Assembly: GCF_012911865.1 (NCBI RefSeq)
Contig: NZ_JAAXYH010000001.1
Location: 372,001 to 436,000 of the forward strand
Reading direction: 5' to 3'
DNA from: Shewanella salipaludis
Lineage (GTDB): Bacteria; Pseudomonadota; Gammaproteobacteria; Enterobacterales; Shewanellaceae
Length of the DNA stretch: 64,000 nt
Part shown: positions 63,256 to 64,000 of the stretch, piece after piece
Position numbering within the stretch: the stretch's first letter is position 1
Layout: every line of letters begins with the position of its first letter
Position numbers and translations under genes: made by a program
The notes under the pieces: model-generated
What the model saw: the letters and a program-made list of their open reading frames with translations, nothing else
The model's database searches: none
Told to the model about the DNA's origin: nothing

Positions 63256-64000
63256 TTATCTCGCCGTCATCAGGGCGACAGCGTTATCCAGCATGCGGTT
63301 GCTGAAGCCCCATTCGTTGTCATACCAGGACATGACTTTCACCATGCGGCCTATGACGCGGGTCTGGGTGGCATCGAAGTTGGATGAAAAGGCGTTGTGG
63401 TTGAAGTCGATGGATACCAAGGGCTCCTTGTTCACCGCCAGCACTTCACTCATAGGCGCGCTGTTGGCCGCATTTTCTATGATGGCGTTGACTTCTTCTA
63501 CCGTAGTATCGCGTGCCGCGATGAAAGACAGGTCGACCAAAGACACGTTGGCAGTAGGCACACGCACGGCCAGGCCATCGAACTTACCCTGCAGCTCGGG
63601 AACCACCAGACCGACTGCGGCGGCGGCGCCGGTTTTGGTCGGGATCATCGACAGGGCGGCGGCGCGGGCGCGGTGCAGATCTGTGTGATACACGTCCGAC
63701 AAACGCTGATCGTTGGTATAAGAGTGAATTGTGGTCATCAGACCGGATTCGATACCCAGCACGTCATTGAGCGGCTTGGCGATAGGCGCCAGACAGTTGG
63801 TGGTGCAAGAGGCATTGGAGATGACTGTCATGTCTGAGGTCAATACCTGGTTGTTGACCCCGTAGACCACGGTCGCATCGACGTTCTTGCCCGGTGCCGA
63901 GATGATGACTTTCTTGGCGCCTGCCTGCAGGTGCGACTGTACCGCCTCTTTGGAGGTGAAAATACCGGTACACTCGAAGACCACATCGACGTTCAGCTCG
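63256..64000 (-). CDS. gapA: glyceraldehyde-3-phosphate dehydrogenase, C-terminal part
   Basis: About 248 codons are visible; the N-terminus with the main part of the NAD-binding domain is beyond the window. Catalytic Cys is in [12 protein letters not shown] and the partner His in [33 protein letters not shown] and [15 protein letters not shown] are standard. Sequence after the catalytic site ([17 protein letters not shown]) fits the class typical of Shewanella-type NAD-dependent enzymes. It is on the minus strand with a terminator downstream; which paralog it is cannot be fixed from this part. Confidence 0.95.
   Translation of the reverse strand, partial: ELNVDVVFECTGIFTSKEAVQSHLQAGAKKVIISAPGKNVDATVVYGVNNQVLTSDMTVISNASCTTNCLAPIAKPLNDVLGIESGLMTTIHSYTNDQRLSDVYHTDLHRARAAALSMIPTKTGAAAAVGLVVPELQGKFDGLAVRVPTANVSLVDLSFIAARDTTVEEVNAIIENAANSAPMSEVLAVNKEPLVSIDFNHNAFSSNFDATQTRVIGRMVKVMSWYDNEWGFSNRMLDNAVALMTAR

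Overview
The window is a stretch of chromosome from a gammaproteobacterium, almost certainly Shewanella or a close relative. Supporting evidence: the block psrA-fadE / pykA / hexR / zwf-pgl-edd-eda in this order, a complete rsxABCDGE-nth operon, the ybfF-DUF2788-ybfE-fldA / seqA-pgm neighbourhood, an EF-P of the Arg-32 type next to earP, a VC2046/SO_2500-type protein, and a bkd operon preceded by a LiuR-like palindrome. Genus is inferred from gene order and protein character; no search was run.

Layout. 0-2.3 kb: end of yebC, then ruvC-ruvA-ruvB (Holliday junction processing). 2.3-5.6 kb: long leader with a CRP-like site and a TonB-dependent outer membrane receptor. 5.6-13 kb: gloA, a tiny membrane peptide gene, then the minus-strand rsxABCDGE-nth operon; RsxC ends in a long Ala/Lys-rich tandem repeat. 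13.2-13.8 kb: five identical tRNA-Asn genes behind one strong promoter. 14.7-18.9 kb: uvrB, a probable rhombosortase overlapping queC, and divergent queE. 19-20.8 kb: a Cds1-like PLP enzyme, short tandem repeats, and three identical tRNA-Tyr genes. 20.9-27.1 kb: a VC2046-like protein, a GAF/PAS/GGDEF/EAL protein, ychJ, an exported NTF2-like protein and an M2 (ACE-like) lipoprotein peptidase. 27.3-37.8 kb: psrA-fadE (fatty-acid oxidation), then pykA, hexR and the zwf-pgl-edd-eda Entner-Doudoroff operon, with HexR-like operators before pykA and zwf. 37.9-43.3 kb: dgt, yfbR, alaA and an NhaC-type antiporter.

43.3-48.9 kb is an accessory patch of mostly unrelated small genes: a nitrobindin-like beta-barrel protein, two overlapping small membrane ORFs, a cysteine-dioxygenase-type cupin, a C-terminal remnant of a MarC transporter running into a GST gene, a small membrane protein and a cyanovirin-N-type double-repeat lectin. 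It also holds a very strong hairpin and one attC-like inverted repeat. This is the least conventional part of the window, but I see no integrase, transposase, CRISPR array or clear defence system.

49-64 kb returns to core genes: efp with earP, fldA-ybfE-DUF2788-ybfF, seqA-pgm, msrA, astE, the bkdA1-bkdA2-bkdB branched-chain keto-acid dehydrogenase operon with its LiuR-like site, nadA and a partial gapA.

Functional themes are carbon-flux control (HexR for sugar acids, PsrA for fatty acids, LiuR for branched-chain amino acids), electron transfer to redox regulators (Rsx, flavodoxin), DNA repair (RuvABC, UvrB, Nth), and translation support (tRNA arrays, EF-P modification, queuosine). A recurring feature is short tandem duplication of 9-18 bp, both between genes and in frame inside ybfF and pgm.
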